Shown here one piece after another: positions 1 to 8,755 of a stretch of 64,000 nt of DNA. Within the stretch, counting starts at the first letter, position 1. Every line of letters starts with the position of its first letter. The DNA is from Rhodospirillaceae bacterium. Lineage in GTDB: Bacteria; Pseudomonadota; Alphaproteobacteria; GCA-2731375. A model generated the notes under the pieces. The model worked only from the letters and a program-made list of their open reading frames with translations. It was not told the DNA's origin and did no database searches. Position numbers and translations under genes: made by a program. The DNA is taken from NCBI GenBank assembly GCA_018660265.1, contig JABJKS010000051.1, forward strand, positions 62,001-126,000. Direction: 5' to 3'.

Positions 1-40
1 GGCTCTTAATAACAGAATAGCATTTCTCTAGGAGAGAACC

Positions 41-916
41 ATGTTCAAGGGCTCGATTGTTGCGCTTATTACACCGTTCCGCGATGGCCAGGTGGATGAA
101 GACGCACTGCGAAAACTTGTCGATTGGCATGTGGAGCAGGGCACCCACGGCATTGTCCCGTGCGGCACCACCGGTGAAAGCCCCACTCTGTCTCATGAAG
201 AGCATCGCCGGGTCGTGGAAATCGTCATCGACCAGAACGCGGGCCGGTTACCGATCATTGCCGGTGCGGGGTCTAATAACACGGCCGAGGCGGTGATGCT
301 GACACAACACGCCGAGGCGGCGGGTGCGGATGCGGTATTGCATGTGGCGGGATACTATAATCGCCCGAATCAGGAGGGGCTGTATCAGCATTTCAAGGCT
401 CTCCACGACGCTTCCGACATCCCTATTATCGTCTACAACATCCCCCCGCGCGCGATTGTGGATATTTTGCCCGAGACCATGGGCCGTCTGGCAGAGTTGC
501 CGCGTATTGTCGGTGTTAAGGACGCCACCGGCGATGTGGCCCGGGTCAGCCGGGAGCGGCTGTTGCTCGGCTCTGACTTTTGTCATTTGTCGGGTGAGGA
601 CGGCACGGCGCTGGCCTACAACTCTCAAGGTGGCCATGGCTGTATTTCTGTCTCCGCCAATATCGTGCCGAAACTATGCGCGGAGTTCCAGGAGGCCTGC
701 CTGGCCGGCAAGTATGATCTGGCTCTTAACCTCCATGATCGCCTGATGCCTTTGCATGTGGCTTTGTTTTTGGAACCCAGCCCGGCTGGCCCGAAGTACG
801 CCGCCTGGCGTCTTGGTCTGTGCGAGGCCGAGGCTCGTTTGCCGGTGGTGCCTTTGACGGAAGGGACTGCGGAAAGGATAGATGTCGCGCTACGTCACGT
901 CGGCGTGCTCGACTAG
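41..916 (+). CDS. dapA: 4-hydroxy-tetrahydrodipicolinate synthase
   Basis: Cytosolic enzyme that condenses pyruvate with aspartate semialdehyde, the first committed step of the lysine/diaminopimelate pathway. The 291-residue length is normal for the family. Seen: the pyruvate-binding CGTTGES motif near residue 42, the catalytic tyrosine in VYNIPPRA (Y132) and the Schiff-base lysine in GVKDATG (K160). The ATG has a good Shine-Dalgarno, GGAGAG, eight bases upstream. smpB follows after 5 bp, so the two are probably co-transcribed, a pairing common in Alphaproteobacteria. Nothing unusual. Confidence 0.97.
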   Translation: MFKGSIVALITPFRDGQVDEDALRKLVDWHVEQGTHGIVPCGTTGESPTLSHEEHRRVVEIVIDQNAGRLPIIAGAGSNNTAEAVMLTQHAEAAGADAVLHVAGYYNRPNQEGLYQHFKALHDASDIPIIVYNIPPRAIVDILPETMGRLAELPRIVGVKDATGDVARVSRERLLLGSDFCHLSGEDGTALAYNSQGGHGCISVSANIVPKLCAEFQEACLAGKYDLALNLHDRLMPLHVALFLEPSPAGPKYAAWRLGLCEAEARLPVVPLTEGTAERIDVALRHVGVLD

Positions 917-921
917 GTAAT

Positions 922-1374
922 ATGAGCCGCTCAATTGCCGAAAACAGGAAGGCCCGCCACAACTATTTCATTGATGATACGTTGGAGGCGGGCCTGATCC
1001 TTACCGGAACGGAGGTGAAATCCCTTCGTGCCGGCCAGGCGAGTATTGGCGAAGCCTATGCAGTTGAGCGCGATGGCGATCTGGTTCTGATCAACGCTCA
1101 CATCTCGGAATACAAAGGGGGCAACCGTTTCAATCATGATCCCCTGCGCCCACGCCAGTTGCTGTTGCACAAGCGCGAGATAACAAAGTTGACAAATTCC
1201 ATTGCCCGCGCCGGCGTCACCGTCGTGCCCCTGAAATTGTATTTTAATGACCGGGGCATCGCGAAAATTCTGCTGGGGATTGCCAAAGGTAAAAAACAGC
1301 ATGATAAGCGCGCGACTTCGAAAGATCGGGATTGGAAGCGGGACCAAGGTCGCCTGATGCGTGATCGCAGCTGA
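922..1374 (+). CDS. smpB: SsrA-binding protein SmpB
   Basis: RNA-binding partner of tmRNA in trans-translation, rescuing stalled ribosomes. I start at the ATG at 922 ([16 protein letters not shown], the typical SmpB opening), giving 150 residues; the ORF-track start at 820 lies inside dapA and adds 34 unrelated residues. Seen: the GTEVKSLR motif, the HISEY segment, and the basic C-terminal tail KGKKQHDKR...[11 protein letters not shown] that reaches into the ribosomal decoding centre in this family. It sits 5 bp after dapA. No tmRNA gene was found beside it. Confidence 0.97.
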   Translation: MSRSIAENRKARHNYFIDDTLEAGLILTGTEVKSLRAGQASIGEAYAVERDGDLVLINAHISEYKGGNRFNHDPLRPRQLLLHKREITKLTNSIARAGVTVVPLKLYFNDRGIAKILLGIAKGKKQHDKRATSKDRDWKRDQGRLMRDRS

Positions 1375-1781
1375 AATGCTGAGCCAGGGCATGTTTCTTT
1401 TAAATATGCCATAGGCGCTGGACTCCTAGCGCATTCCGTTAAACTGAAATTTCTCCATGATCGAGGTTCCTTGCTTGCATTGAATGAAGTTCATGCCTTT
1501 CATAGATGCGGGGCCATCATGAAATTGCGCCGCCGTACCATTTCGTCAGATTAATCATTCATTTATTCGGATATGCGATCATTCGTTTGCATCATTCATT
1601 GTAAAATGGTGTGATATTGGGGCTCTCTACTAGAAATACTGGCATTGATGAGGACGTAGCTTTAAATTGTGCATATCTTCAATTGATTAGGGATGGCCAG
1701 ATTTTGAAATCACAAGGAACGAGCAGGGCCCCTGGCTTGACTTAGGCAGTAAAGCGATAAATTGTATCTGACGGATTTGGG
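1375..1781. other. 407-bp intergenic gap
   Basis: No open reading frame of credible length or composition on either strand. It holds three short direct repeats (separate entry), a weak imperfect hairpin after smpB around 1388-1430, and a possible sigma70-like promoter near 1737-1763 (TTGACT, 15-bp spacer, TAAATT) just ahead of the pentapeptide-repeat gene. No tRNA- or tmRNA-like fold was recognised. Confidence 0.6.
1554..1600 (+). repeat. Three direct repeats ATCATTCRTT
   Basis: ATCATTCATT at 1554-1563, ATCATTCGTT at 1578-1587 and ATCATTCATT at 1591-1600, all in the same orientation, with start-to-start distances of 24 and 13 bp. They lie about 180 bp upstream of the pentapeptide-repeat gene in an AT-rich stretch. 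They could be a regulator binding array; chance in AT-rich DNA is the alternative. Confidence 0.45.
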
Positions 1782-3077
1782 ATGGAAGACCTCAAAAAAA
1801 TTCCTCGATCAGAGCTGATCGCGATCTTGGCGGAGCATAAGAAGCTTCTTGCCCCGAACGGTGCGGGCCGGCGCGCCAATCTTTCGTTTTGCGATCTCTC
1901 GAACGAGGATTTTTCATCCCGGGATTTCTCGACAGCAGATTTTTCCGGGGCCAGTCTGCGGCACGCAATATTGACCAAATCAAATTTCACCCGGGCTACT
2001 TTGCTGGGCGTTGATCTTCGCGTTGCCAATCTGCGCCGAGCCAATATGACGCGCTGTGATTTGCGGGCTGCTTGTATGCGCGGTGCGGATCTGAGCGACG
2101 CCATCATGGTCGATGCTGACATGCGGGAAGGCGTATTGGCGTGGCATGATGGTACAGAAACGCGATATCAACACAACAACACAGAGATTTCAGCGGCCAT
2201 CGCCAAGCGGGCCGATTTCACCGGTGCCAAGATGTCTTCCAGCTTCGTTGCGCAGACTGATTTTTCCGATGCGGTCCTGCGCAACGCCAGCATGGGTGGT
2301 GCCGATATGCGAAATTGCCTTTTTGTTGGTGCGCAAATGGATGGCGCGGATTTATCCGGTGCAAAATTGATGGGCGCGGATTTGACCGGTGCCGATCTGA
2401 GTGACGTCAATATAAAGAATGCCAACTTTGAGGGTGCCGAGCTGGCTGGCGCAATCATTGATCCGAAAATTCTCGCAGCGCCGGAGTTGCGCAGGGCACA
2501 TTTGCCAACACCCAATACTGCGATTGCCGAACAATTGGACGAGTTACTGGACGCCCACCAGCTATGGGCGGAGAGCAAAGGTGGCGCACGGGCCAATTTT
2601 TCCAACGCGGATTTATCCGGCCGGGATTTGCACAATAACAACCTCGCGGCGGCCCTGATGGCGGCAATCATACTTAAGGGGGCCAATCTGTCTCACTGTG
2701 TTCTTAGCATGGCCGAACTTGGCGGGGCCGATATGCGCGCGGTGAACCTACGCGAAGCTGATATGCGCGGCGTGAAGATGGAGCGGGCAACCCTGAACGA
2801 CGCGAATTTGAAGGCTGCCAATCTTGGCCCACTGGAAAGTGCCGGTGCGGCGACGCGGATTTGGCGCAGTGAACTTGCTTATGCCCGGTTCCGCAAGGCG
2901 GATCTGTCCGGCGCCAAGTTAATGGATGCAGATTTGAGGGGGGCAAGTTTTGATCATGCTGATCTGCGCGGTGCCGACCTATCGGGCGCTGATGTTACCG
3001 ATGCATCTTTCCGGGATACGAATTTGACGGACTGCCGTCTTGAAGGAACCGATATGTCGGTAGCGCATTTGAAATAA
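1782..3077 (+). CDS. Pentapeptide-repeat protein with duplicated module
   Basis: A 431-residue protein built mostly of A(D/N)LXX pentapeptides (for example GADLSGAKLMGADLTGADLS), which in this family fold into a right-handed quadrilateral beta-helix. No signal peptide or membrane segment, so probably cytosolic. The order is a short helical lead (residues 1-28), repeats 29-115, a break (YQHNNTEISAA), repeats to about 230, a second helical insert (AIAEQLDELLDAHQLWAESKGG), then repeats to the end. The lead before each block shares an H...G.RAN(L/F)S..DLS pattern (H19 and H259), indicating internal duplication. Function unknown: relatives include gyrase-protecting Qnr/MfpA, but this one is twice their length and I see no reason to call it that. 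Monocistronic, followed by a 168-bp gap. Confidence 0.9.
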   Translation: MEDLKKIPRSELIAILAEHKKLLAPNGAGRRANLSFCDLSNEDFSSRDFSTADFSGASLRHAILTKSNFTRATLLGVDLRVANLRRANMTRCDLRAACMRGADLSDAIMVDADMREGVLAWHDGTETRYQHNNTEISAAIAKRADFTGAKMSSSFVAQTDFSDAVLRNASMGGADMRNCLFVGAQMDGADLSGAKLMGADLTGADLSDVNIKNANFEGAELAGAIIDPKILAAPELRRAHLPTPNTAIAEQLDELLDAHQLWAESKGGARANFSNADLSGRDLHNNNLAAALMAAIILKGANLSHCVLSMAELGGADMRAVNLREADMRGVKMERATLNDANLKAANLGPLESAGAATRIWRSELAYARFRKADLSGAKLMDADLRGASFDHADLRGADLSGADVTDASFRDTNLTDCRLEGTDMSVAHLK

Positions 3078-3245
3078 ATTAGAGTCGGTAAAATATTAAA
3101 GTCCTAATAATTCAATAGCTTAGACATAAAACGTGACTGGCAATTGGTGATATCGGGCGGTTTGATGTAACTAAAATTTCACACATTTATCATATCCTCA
3201 AATCATTGAATACTGCGTCTAAGGACTAGCCATTGAGGGGCGTCG

Positions 3246-3386
3246 ATGAATCTGTGGAACGTACCGGACTCGATTCTGTATCTCGGATTGCTGATCTCCT
3301 GCACGGTGCCATTGAACTTTGCAATGGCCAATGGCTCTCAGCTTGCTGACGTCCGCGCGGCGTTGACGGAGGTTGGGGCAGCGTGA
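3246..3386 (+). CDS. Micro-protein (46 aa), coupled to the kinase gene
   Basis: Absent from the ORF track because it is short. It starts at ATG 3246, five bases after a GAGGGG Shine-Dalgarno, and its TGA overlaps the GTG start of the kinase gene in a GTGA (3383-3386), the classic arrangement for translational coupling. The product opens MNLWNVPDSILYLGLLISC and has one hydrophobic stretch (about residues 9-27) followed by a polar tail (ANGSQLADVRAALTEV). This reads as a single transmembrane segment or an uncleaved signal anchor; an Ala-X-Ala-like FAMA could alternatively be a signal peptidase site. Function unknown. Its position suggests it acts with the sensor kinase, but a pure leader peptide role is also possible. 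Confidence 0.7.
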   Translation: MNLWNVPDSILYLGLLISCTVPLNFAMANGSQLADVRAALTEVGAA

Positions 3387-5656
3387 AGTTCAGCATTCTT
3401 CATAAATTATATGCGGTCCTCATCGTAACGACGGTGGTGCCATTGTCCGTCGCGGTGATCGGCGTGATGGACACGTTCGAGCGATGGAGTGAAGCGGACT
3501 ATCGATTGGAGTTGGAGGAGCGGCGAAATGTATTTCGCGCGCTTGTGGAAGATCGCAGGAGCCACTTACGTGAAGCGCTTTCGCGTTTGGCCCAGCGGAA
3601 CGACGTGATCGGGGCGCTAAATTCAAAGGATCGTAACCGCTTGCTCACATTGGCAATTTCGGCGACCGAGCAGACGCATTGGAAGGCGTTGTATTTGGTT
3701 TCGGCCGATCGCGATCTGCATATCGATCCCATCGGCATGACCCAAGGGCCTGCGGAACCCCAGTACAATTCATATCTTACTTTGGCCCTGTCACATAAAC
3801 GAGCCTATGGTTTGGAATATGACCCGGTTCGTGGCGTAGGGATCGTAGCCTCCATGCCGATCCTTGATGTGGGCGGGCGCCTCATCGGCGCTGTTACGGC
3901 TTTCGATCCATTAGGCCGGGAATGGCTGGATGGCATGAAAGCAATGATGAATTATGATTTTACCCTGATCACAACGGACCGACGGGTAATTTCCAGCACC
4001 TGGCTTCCCGGTGGTTCAATTGTCCCCACGCTTCAGGAGACTTCAGAAAGGCATGCGCCGGCGCGGCTGGTCGTCGCAGATCTTGTCTTCTTTGGCCTGC
4101 AGGAAGGGTTGCGCGGTCCTGCCGATACTGTCGTCGCACAGATACTAATATCCAGCTCCAGCGCCGGGTTCCAGGCGGTCCTGGAAGATTTCAGGTTCGA
4201 TCTTGCCGCCATGGGCTTCGGCGCCCTCTGTCTTGCCTTGGCGCTGGGTTTTCTGCTGTCGCGCGCCATCACATCCAATCTGAACCGCGAGATGCGACAT
4301 CGTATTGAGGCTGAAGAGGCGTCGAAGAAAAGTCATTTGAGCCTGAAACGACAAAGTGATCTGATCGCGTTCATGCAAGACATTGCACGCTTCGCGAACG
4401 AGGCGACTTCATTGGAACAAGGCGTGGAGGCGACGGTCAAGCGGATATGTGATTTCACAGGTTATGATCTGGGACACGCCTACCTTGCTGGCGAAGAGGA
4501 TCCTTCAGTTCAATTATCTACGGGGATATGGGCGGCCAAAACAGCGGATCGGCAGCGCTTTGCCCCATTTATGGAACGGACAGAACAGGGGTGCCTGCAA
4601 TCGGGCGAAGCTTTGTTCGATATGTTACTCGACAGCGGCAAACCGGTCTTGATTGACGATGTCAGCCGGAGCGTAGAATTCGCGCGTCGCGAGGTCGCCG
4701 TTGCGTGCGGTTTGCGGGGTGGCTTTTGTCTGGCGATCATGGCTGACGACCGGGTTGCCGGGGTGCTGGAATTTTATTCCAGGCAAGCAGGCCAACCGGC
4801 CCAGAATTTTTCGGACAGCTTAATGGAAATTGGCGTGCAACTTGGTCGGGTTGCTGAACGGACATGGATGTCCGACCGCCTGCGGCGTTCAGCCGGCGAA
4901 GCGGTCGCGGCGAACCAGGCAAAAACAACATTCCTCGCCAATATGAGCCACGAACTGCGGACGCCTCTAAACGCCATTATTGGCTTTTCAGAACTCATCA
5001 AGGCGGAGATTTTTGGCCCTGTCGGTGCGACGGAATATGCCGATTATGTCTCTGATATCCATGATTCGGGCAAACATCTTTTGCAGATTATCAATGACGT
5101 CCTTGATATGGCAAAGATAGAATCAGGCCAGCTTGAACCTTCGTTCAGGGATATCGATATGGCCCATATTGCCGAAACCTGTGTTTCGATGTCTTCAGTT
5201 CTTGCAGATAAAGGCGACGTTGCCCTGACCACAAATATTCCCAATGACTTGCCGGAGGTGCTTGCTGACTCCCGAATGATGAAGCAGATTATTCTTAACC
5301 TGTTGTCCAATGGGATTAAATTCACACCAGCACAGGGCAACGTGGTGCTCTCCATTGCCGCCGACAAAGCGCAGGGCTGTGTGATAGAAGTGCGGGACGA
5401 CGGCATAGGCATGGATCCGGCAGATCTGGACATCATCATGCAGCCGTTCGGTCAAGTTGATACCAATTTAAATCGCGAGAACGAGGGCACTGGCCTGGGC
5501 CTGCCCTTGGTCAAGTCCATGGTAGAGTTGCACGACGGAAGCGTTGAAATCGATACCCAGTTGGGGCGGGGCACGGCGGTAATTATAACGCTTCCGCCCG
5601 AGCGTCTGGCCGACAACGTTCGCGATCTGCTGAATTCCAGCGCCGCCAACGGTTAG
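3383..5656 (+). CDS. Membrane sensor histidine kinase (Cache-GAF-HisKA-HATPase)
   Basis: A 757-residue sensor kinase. Seen in order: N-terminal membrane segment (about 8-27), a periplasmic Cache-like region (about 30-270, with the LIGAVTAFDPLG strand typical of such folds), a second membrane helix (about 273-293), a GAF-like domain (about 335-495), then HisKA with the phospho-acceptor histidine in MSHELRTPLN (H523), and HATPase with N box NLLSNGIKFTP, G1 DDGIGMD and G2 GTGLGLPLVK. All catalytic motifs are intact. GTG start overlapping the upstream micro-gene by 4 nt. No response regulator is adjacent on either side, so it is an orphan kinase in this window. Ligand unknown. Confidence 0.93.
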   Translation: MKFSILHKLYAVLIVTTVVPLSVAVIGVMDTFERWSEADYRLELEERRNVFRALVEDRRSHLREALSRLAQRNDVIGALNSKDRNRLLTLAISATEQTHWKALYLVSADRDLHIDPIGMTQGPAEPQYNSYLTLALSHKRAYGLEYDPVRGVGIVASMPILDVGGRLIGAVTAFDPLGREWLDGMKAMMNYDFTLITTDRRVISSTWLPGGSIVPTLQETSERHAPARLVVADLVFFGLQEGLRGPADTVVAQILISSSSAGFQAVLEDFRFDLAAMGFGALCLALALGFLLSRAITSNLNREMRHRIEAEEASKKSHLSLKRQSDLIAFMQDIARFANEATSLEQGVEATVKRICDFTGYDLGHAYLAGEEDPSVQLSTGIWAAKTADRQRFAPFMERTEQGCLQSGEALFDMLLDSGKPVLIDDVSRSVEFARREVAVACGLRGGFCLAIMADDRVAGVLEFYSRQAGQPAQNFSDSLMEIGVQLGRVAERTWMSDRLRRSAGEAVAANQAKTTFLANMSHELRTPLNAIIGFSELIKAEIFGPVGATEYADYVSDIHDSGKHLLQIINDVLDMAKIESGQLEPSFRDIDMAHIAETCVSMSSVLADKGDVALTTNIPNDLPEVLADSRMMKQIILNLLSNGIKFTPAQGNVVLSIAADKAQGCVIEVRDDGIGMDPADLDIIMQPFGQVDTNLNRENEGTGLGLPLVKSMVELHDGSVEIDTQLGRGTAVIITLPPERLADNVRDLLNSSAANG

Positions 5657-5771
5657 CCTGAGGGGCGGTCGTCCTGGGTAATTTTCAGAGTAGGTTGATG
5701 TTGGGCTCAACTCCCGTTATTTACGGCGTCGGCGATTTATGATCAAAGATTCCAAAAAGGGGAACAGAACC

Positions 5772-6053
5772 ATGGCTCAAGCCACTGCACGACACATTCT
5801 GGTTGATACCGAGGCGCTTTGCGAAGAGTTGAAAACAAAAATCGCCGGCGGCGAAGATTTTGGCGAGGTGGCGCGCGCGCATTCCTCCTGCCCATCAAGT
5901 GCCCAGGGTGGCGATCTTGGTTCTTTTGGTCCTGGCCAGATGGTGCCTGAATTCGATCAGGTGGTGTTCTCGGCCGATGTCAACGAAGTCCAGGGCCCTG
6001 TGAAAACCCAGTTCGGCTATCACCTGCTTGAGGTCACCAGTCGTACCGACTGA
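5772..6053 (+). CDS. Parvulin-type peptidyl-prolyl isomerase
   Basis: Single-domain parvulin of 93 residues, the size of E. coli PpiC, starting at the ATG at 5772 (MAQATARHILV). The listed start at 5739 adds 11 residues and has no better ribosome site. Seen: ARHILVDT at the first strand, GGEDFGEVARAHSSCPS, the GGDLGSFGPGQMVPEFD core and the C-terminal TQFGYHLLEVTSR, all canonical. No signal peptide, so cytoplasmic. It catalyses cis-trans isomerisation of prolyl bonds. Convergent with the glycosylase gene, 17 bp apart. Confidence 0.94.
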   Translation: MAQATARHILVDTEALCEELKTKIAGGEDFGEVARAHSSCPSSAQGGDLGSFGPGQMVPEFDQVVFSADVNEVQGPVKTQFGYHLLEVTSRTD

Positions 6054-6070
6054 TAGGTCTGCGGGCGGTC

Positions 6071-6754
6071 CTACAGGGCGTCCAAATCGGCGCGGATAGC
6101 CGCGAAGACATCCCTGAACATATCCGTGGTTAGACGCCGGGTGTTCGTGTTGTAGCGGGAGCAGTGATAGCTGTCGTAGAGCACCCGTGCGGCGTTCCCA
6201 TTGTCTTCTGTGCCCTCGTCTGGCAAAGCATGCCTGCCGCCATGGCTAAATGGATAGGCGGCCCGGCGCAAATTCAATGTCGTCAACATAGTGTCATGGG
6301 CAATCCGCCCCAGGGCGAGGATGGCGCATGGAGCGGGCGCTTGGCTCAATTGCCCAATCAGGAATTGCCGGCAGGTCTTAACTTCCGCCCCGATAGGCTT
6401 ATTCTGCGGCGGTACGCAGCGGACCGCGTTGGTGATCCGGCAATCGTTCAGGATAACACCGTCGTCGGCTCGTTTGTCGTATGTGCCCGTGGAAAAACCG
6501 AACTCCGCCAATGTTTGATACAAAAGATCGCCCGCAAAATCGCCCGTAAAGGGCCGTGCCGTGCGATTGGCCCCTGTCAGGCCCGGGGCCAGGCCAACGA
6601 TCAGCAGGCGCGCCTTGGGATCACCAAAAGAGCCGACGGCACCATTGAACCAATCAGGATTCTTGAGCTGGCTTTCTTTTCGAAAAGCCACCAAGCGGGG
6701 GCACAGATCGCAATCAGGGGCTGGGTCCGCAGGCGCGCTTGTCAGGGGCAGCAT
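6071..6754 (-). CDS. Uracil-DNA glycosylase, family 5 (UDGb-like)
   Basis: DNA repair enzyme removing uracil or other deaminated bases. The motif GLAPGLTGANRTARPFTGD is the family 5 (UDGb) signature, distinguished from family 4 by lacking an acidic catalytic residue in this motif. Cysteines in CDLCPRLVAFR near the N terminus, in AVRCVPP and in CRQFL fit the Fe-S cluster of families 4 and 5. 227 residues, normal length. The start codon overlaps the stop of the upstream NYN gene (TGATG), so the pair is co-translated. Best alternative is a family 4 enzyme. Confidence 0.9.
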   Translation of the reverse strand: MLPLTSAPADPAPDCDLCPRLVAFRKESQLKNPDWFNGAVGSFGDPKARLLIVGLAPGLTGANRTARPFTGDFAGDLLYQTLAEFGFSTGTYDKRADDGVILNDCRITNAVRCVPPQNKPIGAEVKTCRQFLIGQLSQAPAPCAILALGRIAHDTMLTTLNLRRAAYPFSHGGRHALPDEGTEDNGNAARVLYDSYHCSRYNTNTRRLTTDMFRDVFAAIRADLDAL

Positions 6755-7428
6755 CAGGCGTTTTGGCTCTGGTCGTCGCCATAATATTCGTCATCATCGT
6801 CGTAGTCGCCAAAACCATCGTCAGAATCCTGGCCATCGTCAATAAGATCAGCGGCTTGGTTATTCCCGGCGGTCTGCGAAGGCGCTGTTACGGGCCGGCG
6901 GTTACCGGGGCGTGAAATTTCGGGGATCAGTTTTTCCAGTTCCAGGAAAACATCGGCCTGCCGACGCAGCTCATCCGCCGCCATGGGGGGGGAGGTGCGA
7001 ACTGTGGAAACGACGGTAACCCGCTTACCCTTGCGCTGCACCGCTTCAACCAGACGGCGGAAGTCACCATCGCCGGAGAAAACATACAGATGATCCAAGG
7101 AATCGGCCATCTCCAGCATATCAACAGCCAGTTCAATATCCATATTGCCCTTGATCTTACGCCGCCCGGTGGCATCGGTGAATTCCTTGGTCGGCTTCGT
7201 GATCATGGTGTAGCCATTGTAATCCAGCCAATCGACCAAAGGCCGGATGGGTGAATATTCCTGATCCTCAATCACAGCCGTGTAGTAGAGGGCCCGAACC
7301 AAGTAGCCACGCCCTGAAAAGAATTCCAGTAACTTCTTGTAGTCGATATCAAATCCGAGGGCTTTAGCCGCTGCAAAAAGATTGGAGCCGTCAATGAACA
7401 GCGCAATGCGCTCAAATGGTGGGGTCAT
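6754..7428 (-). CDS. NYN-domain (LabA/DUF88-type) protein
   Basis: A 224-residue protein of the NYN family, related in fold to PIN nucleases. Seen: FIDGSNLF at the N terminus and LYVFSGDGDFRRLVEAV in the middle, carrying the conserved acidic residues of the putative metal site, plus an acidic disordered tail (DDGFGDYDDDDEYYGDD). I start at the ATG at 7428 (MTPPFERIAL), preceded by AAGGAAT; the listed start 11 codons upstream falls in AT-rich leader DNA. Family members are probable RNases, which is inference here. First gene of a two-gene operon with the glycosylase. Confidence 0.88.
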   Translation of the reverse strand: MTPPFERIALFIDGSNLFAAAKALGFDIDYKKLLEFFSGRGYLVRALYYTAVIEDQEYSPIRPLVDWLDYNGYTMITKPTKEFTDATGRRKIKGNMDIELAVDMLEMADSLDHLYVFSGDGDFRRLVEAVQRKGKRVTVVSTVRTSPPMAADELRRQADVFLELEKLIPEISRPGNRRPVTAPSQTAGNNQAADLIDDGQDSDDGFGDYDDDDEYYGDDQSQNA

Positions 7429-7516
7429 AAAATATTCCTTACAAAATAAATAGTCGAACAATAGAAAATAGTTAGATTTAGAAATATTGAATTCTATCTA
7501 TGATATTTAAATATCC

Positions 7517-7525
7517 TGGTATAAT
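7517..7525 (+). promoter_or_regulatory. Extended -10 promoter for folK
   Basis: TGGTATAAT in an AT-rich intergenic stretch between the divergent NYN and folK genes matches the extended -10 consensus TGnTATAAT exactly. No convincing -35 lies 17 bp upstream, which extended -10 promoters can do without. It would give a leader of roughly 100 nt before folK. Confidence 0.5.
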
Positions 7526-7635
7526 AGAGCATTATGAGCCTTATACTAAACTGGAATGGCGGCGGGGACCACTCGTGTTGCCAACAAAATTCCCTGAACA
7601 GGTAAGAACTTGAACAGGTGGGAAAAGGTGATGCA

Positions 7636-8139
7636 ATGATCCTGTTGGGTCTGGGCAGCAATTTATCCTCGTCGAAATTCGGCACACCGGTTGAAATATT
7701 AACCCAGGCGTTGGCAGAAATGCGCCTGGCCGGCGTCGAGGTGGCAGCGTGTTCGCCGTGGTACCGGTCGGCCCCTGTTCCAACCTCCGATCAGCCGTGG
7801 TTCATCAACGGCGTGGCGCGTGTTGAAACGGCTTTGGCACCATCCGCATTATTGGCTTTGCTACACCGGATCGAGGCCCGCCTGGGACGCCGTCGTGGCG
7901 TGCGATGGGCTGCCCGTATCATCGATTTGGATTTGCTGGCCTATGGCGACCTGGTAATGCCTGGAGACAGCGAAAGGGAACTGGTTCTACCCCATCCCAG
8001 AGCATCAGAACGCGCCTTCGTCGTATTGCCCCTGAACGATGTGGCGCCGGATTGGCGGCATCCGGTTTCGGGCAAAAATGCCGCTGAATTGTGGGCTGAA
8101 TTGGACCAAGGGCAACAAATCGAACGGTTGGTGCCATAG
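7636..8139 (+). CDS. folK: 2-amino-4-hydroxy-6-hydroxymethyldihydropteridine pyrophosphokinase
   Basis: Folate-pathway enzyme that transfers pyrophosphate from ATP to hydroxymethyl-dihydropterin. The ATG at 7636 (MILLGLGSNLSS) is preceded by AAGGTG five bases away and gives 167 residues; the upstream GTG at 7618 adds six residues. Seen: GLGSNLSS, YRSAPVPTSDQPWFINGV, and RIIDLDLLAYGD followed by LPHPRASERAFVVLPL, the substrate and magnesium binding core. folP is not adjacent here; rpoZ follows after 179 bp. Confidence 0.95.
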   Translation: MILLGLGSNLSSSKFGTPVEILTQALAEMRLAGVEVAACSPWYRSAPVPTSDQPWFINGVARVETALAPSALLALLHRIEARLGRRRGVRWAARIIDLDLLAYGDLVMPGDSERELVLPHPRASERAFVVLPLNDVAPDWRHPVSGKNAAELWAELDQGQQIERLVP

Positions 8140-8199
8140 ATTGTGAAATTATGTGCGCTAAGTCGTTTGCACTATTGGCAAATGTGCTTTACATGGGCC

Positions 8200-8228
8200 T
8201 TGATTTACCAATCCAGCCGCCCTATTTA
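8200..8228 (+). promoter_or_regulatory. Possible sigma70-type promoter of rpoZ
   Basis: TTGATT, a 17-bp spacer, and TATTTA, about 90 bp upstream of rpoZ. The -35 matches four of six bases, the -10 only three. The leader that follows carries two GGATCC hexamers 5 bp apart (8242-8258), which could pair as a small hairpin. Weak support. Confidence 0.35.
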
Positions 8229-8318
8229 TAGCGCCGAATTCAGGATCCGTTCGGGATCCGTACGGGGTCGGGCGAATTTTGGGTCGCGCATCCGGGATGC
8301 AGTGGAGATATAACGATT

Positions 8319-8699
8319 ATGGCTCGTGTTACCGTAGAAGATTGCATTGATAAGGTACATAACCGGTTCGATCTGGTGTTGATCGCCGCTGGCCGCGCGC
8401 GGCAGATTTCAGCCGGTGCCGAGATCACCGTGCCTGAAGACCGGGATAAATTTTCGGTCATTGCCTTGCGCGAAATCGCCGAGGAAACTATTTCCGCCGA
8501 CACTCTGCGCGACAACGTCATTCAGACGATGCAGCGCCACGTGGAAGTGGATGAGCCGGAAGAAGACGATATGGAGGCACAGATGCTGAGCCACCAATTC
8601 GCCGACAACATCGAGGAATCGGAAGTTCTGGTGGCGGATCCCGCCCCTATGGAAACCGACCCGAACGATGCAGCAGCCGAAGACGGGGATGCAGCCTAA
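8319..8699 (+). CDS. rpoZ: RNA polymerase omega subunit
   Basis: Small subunit that binds the beta-prime C terminus and promotes polymerase assembly. The opening [13 protein letters not shown], then [16 protein letters not shown] and [15 protein letters not shown] are the conserved omega core. At 126 residues it has the acidic C-terminal tail ([10 protein letters not shown]...AAAEDGDAA) common in alphaproteobacterial omega proteins. The rpoZ-rsh order is conserved widely and places omega beside the ppGpp enzyme. Confidence 0.96.
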   Translation: MARVTVEDCIDKVHNRFDLVLIAAGRARQISAGAEITVPEDRDKFSVIALREIAEETISADTLRDNVIQTMQRHVEVDEPEEDDMEAQMLSHQFADNIEESEVLVADPAPMETDPNDAAAEDGDAA

Positions 8700-8755
8700 A
8701 GCCAATCGCTTCTCCCATAACGCGCCGGGGCACGCCGCGACGCGTTTGCGCCAAC

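Noticed and set aside
820-921. N-terminal extension of SmpB in the ORF track
   Set aside because: It reads dapA sequence in another frame; the family start motif begins at 922.
1375-1781. tmRNA next to smpB
   Set aside because: No tRNA-like acceptor, TψC arm or tag frame seen in either direct or permuted form.
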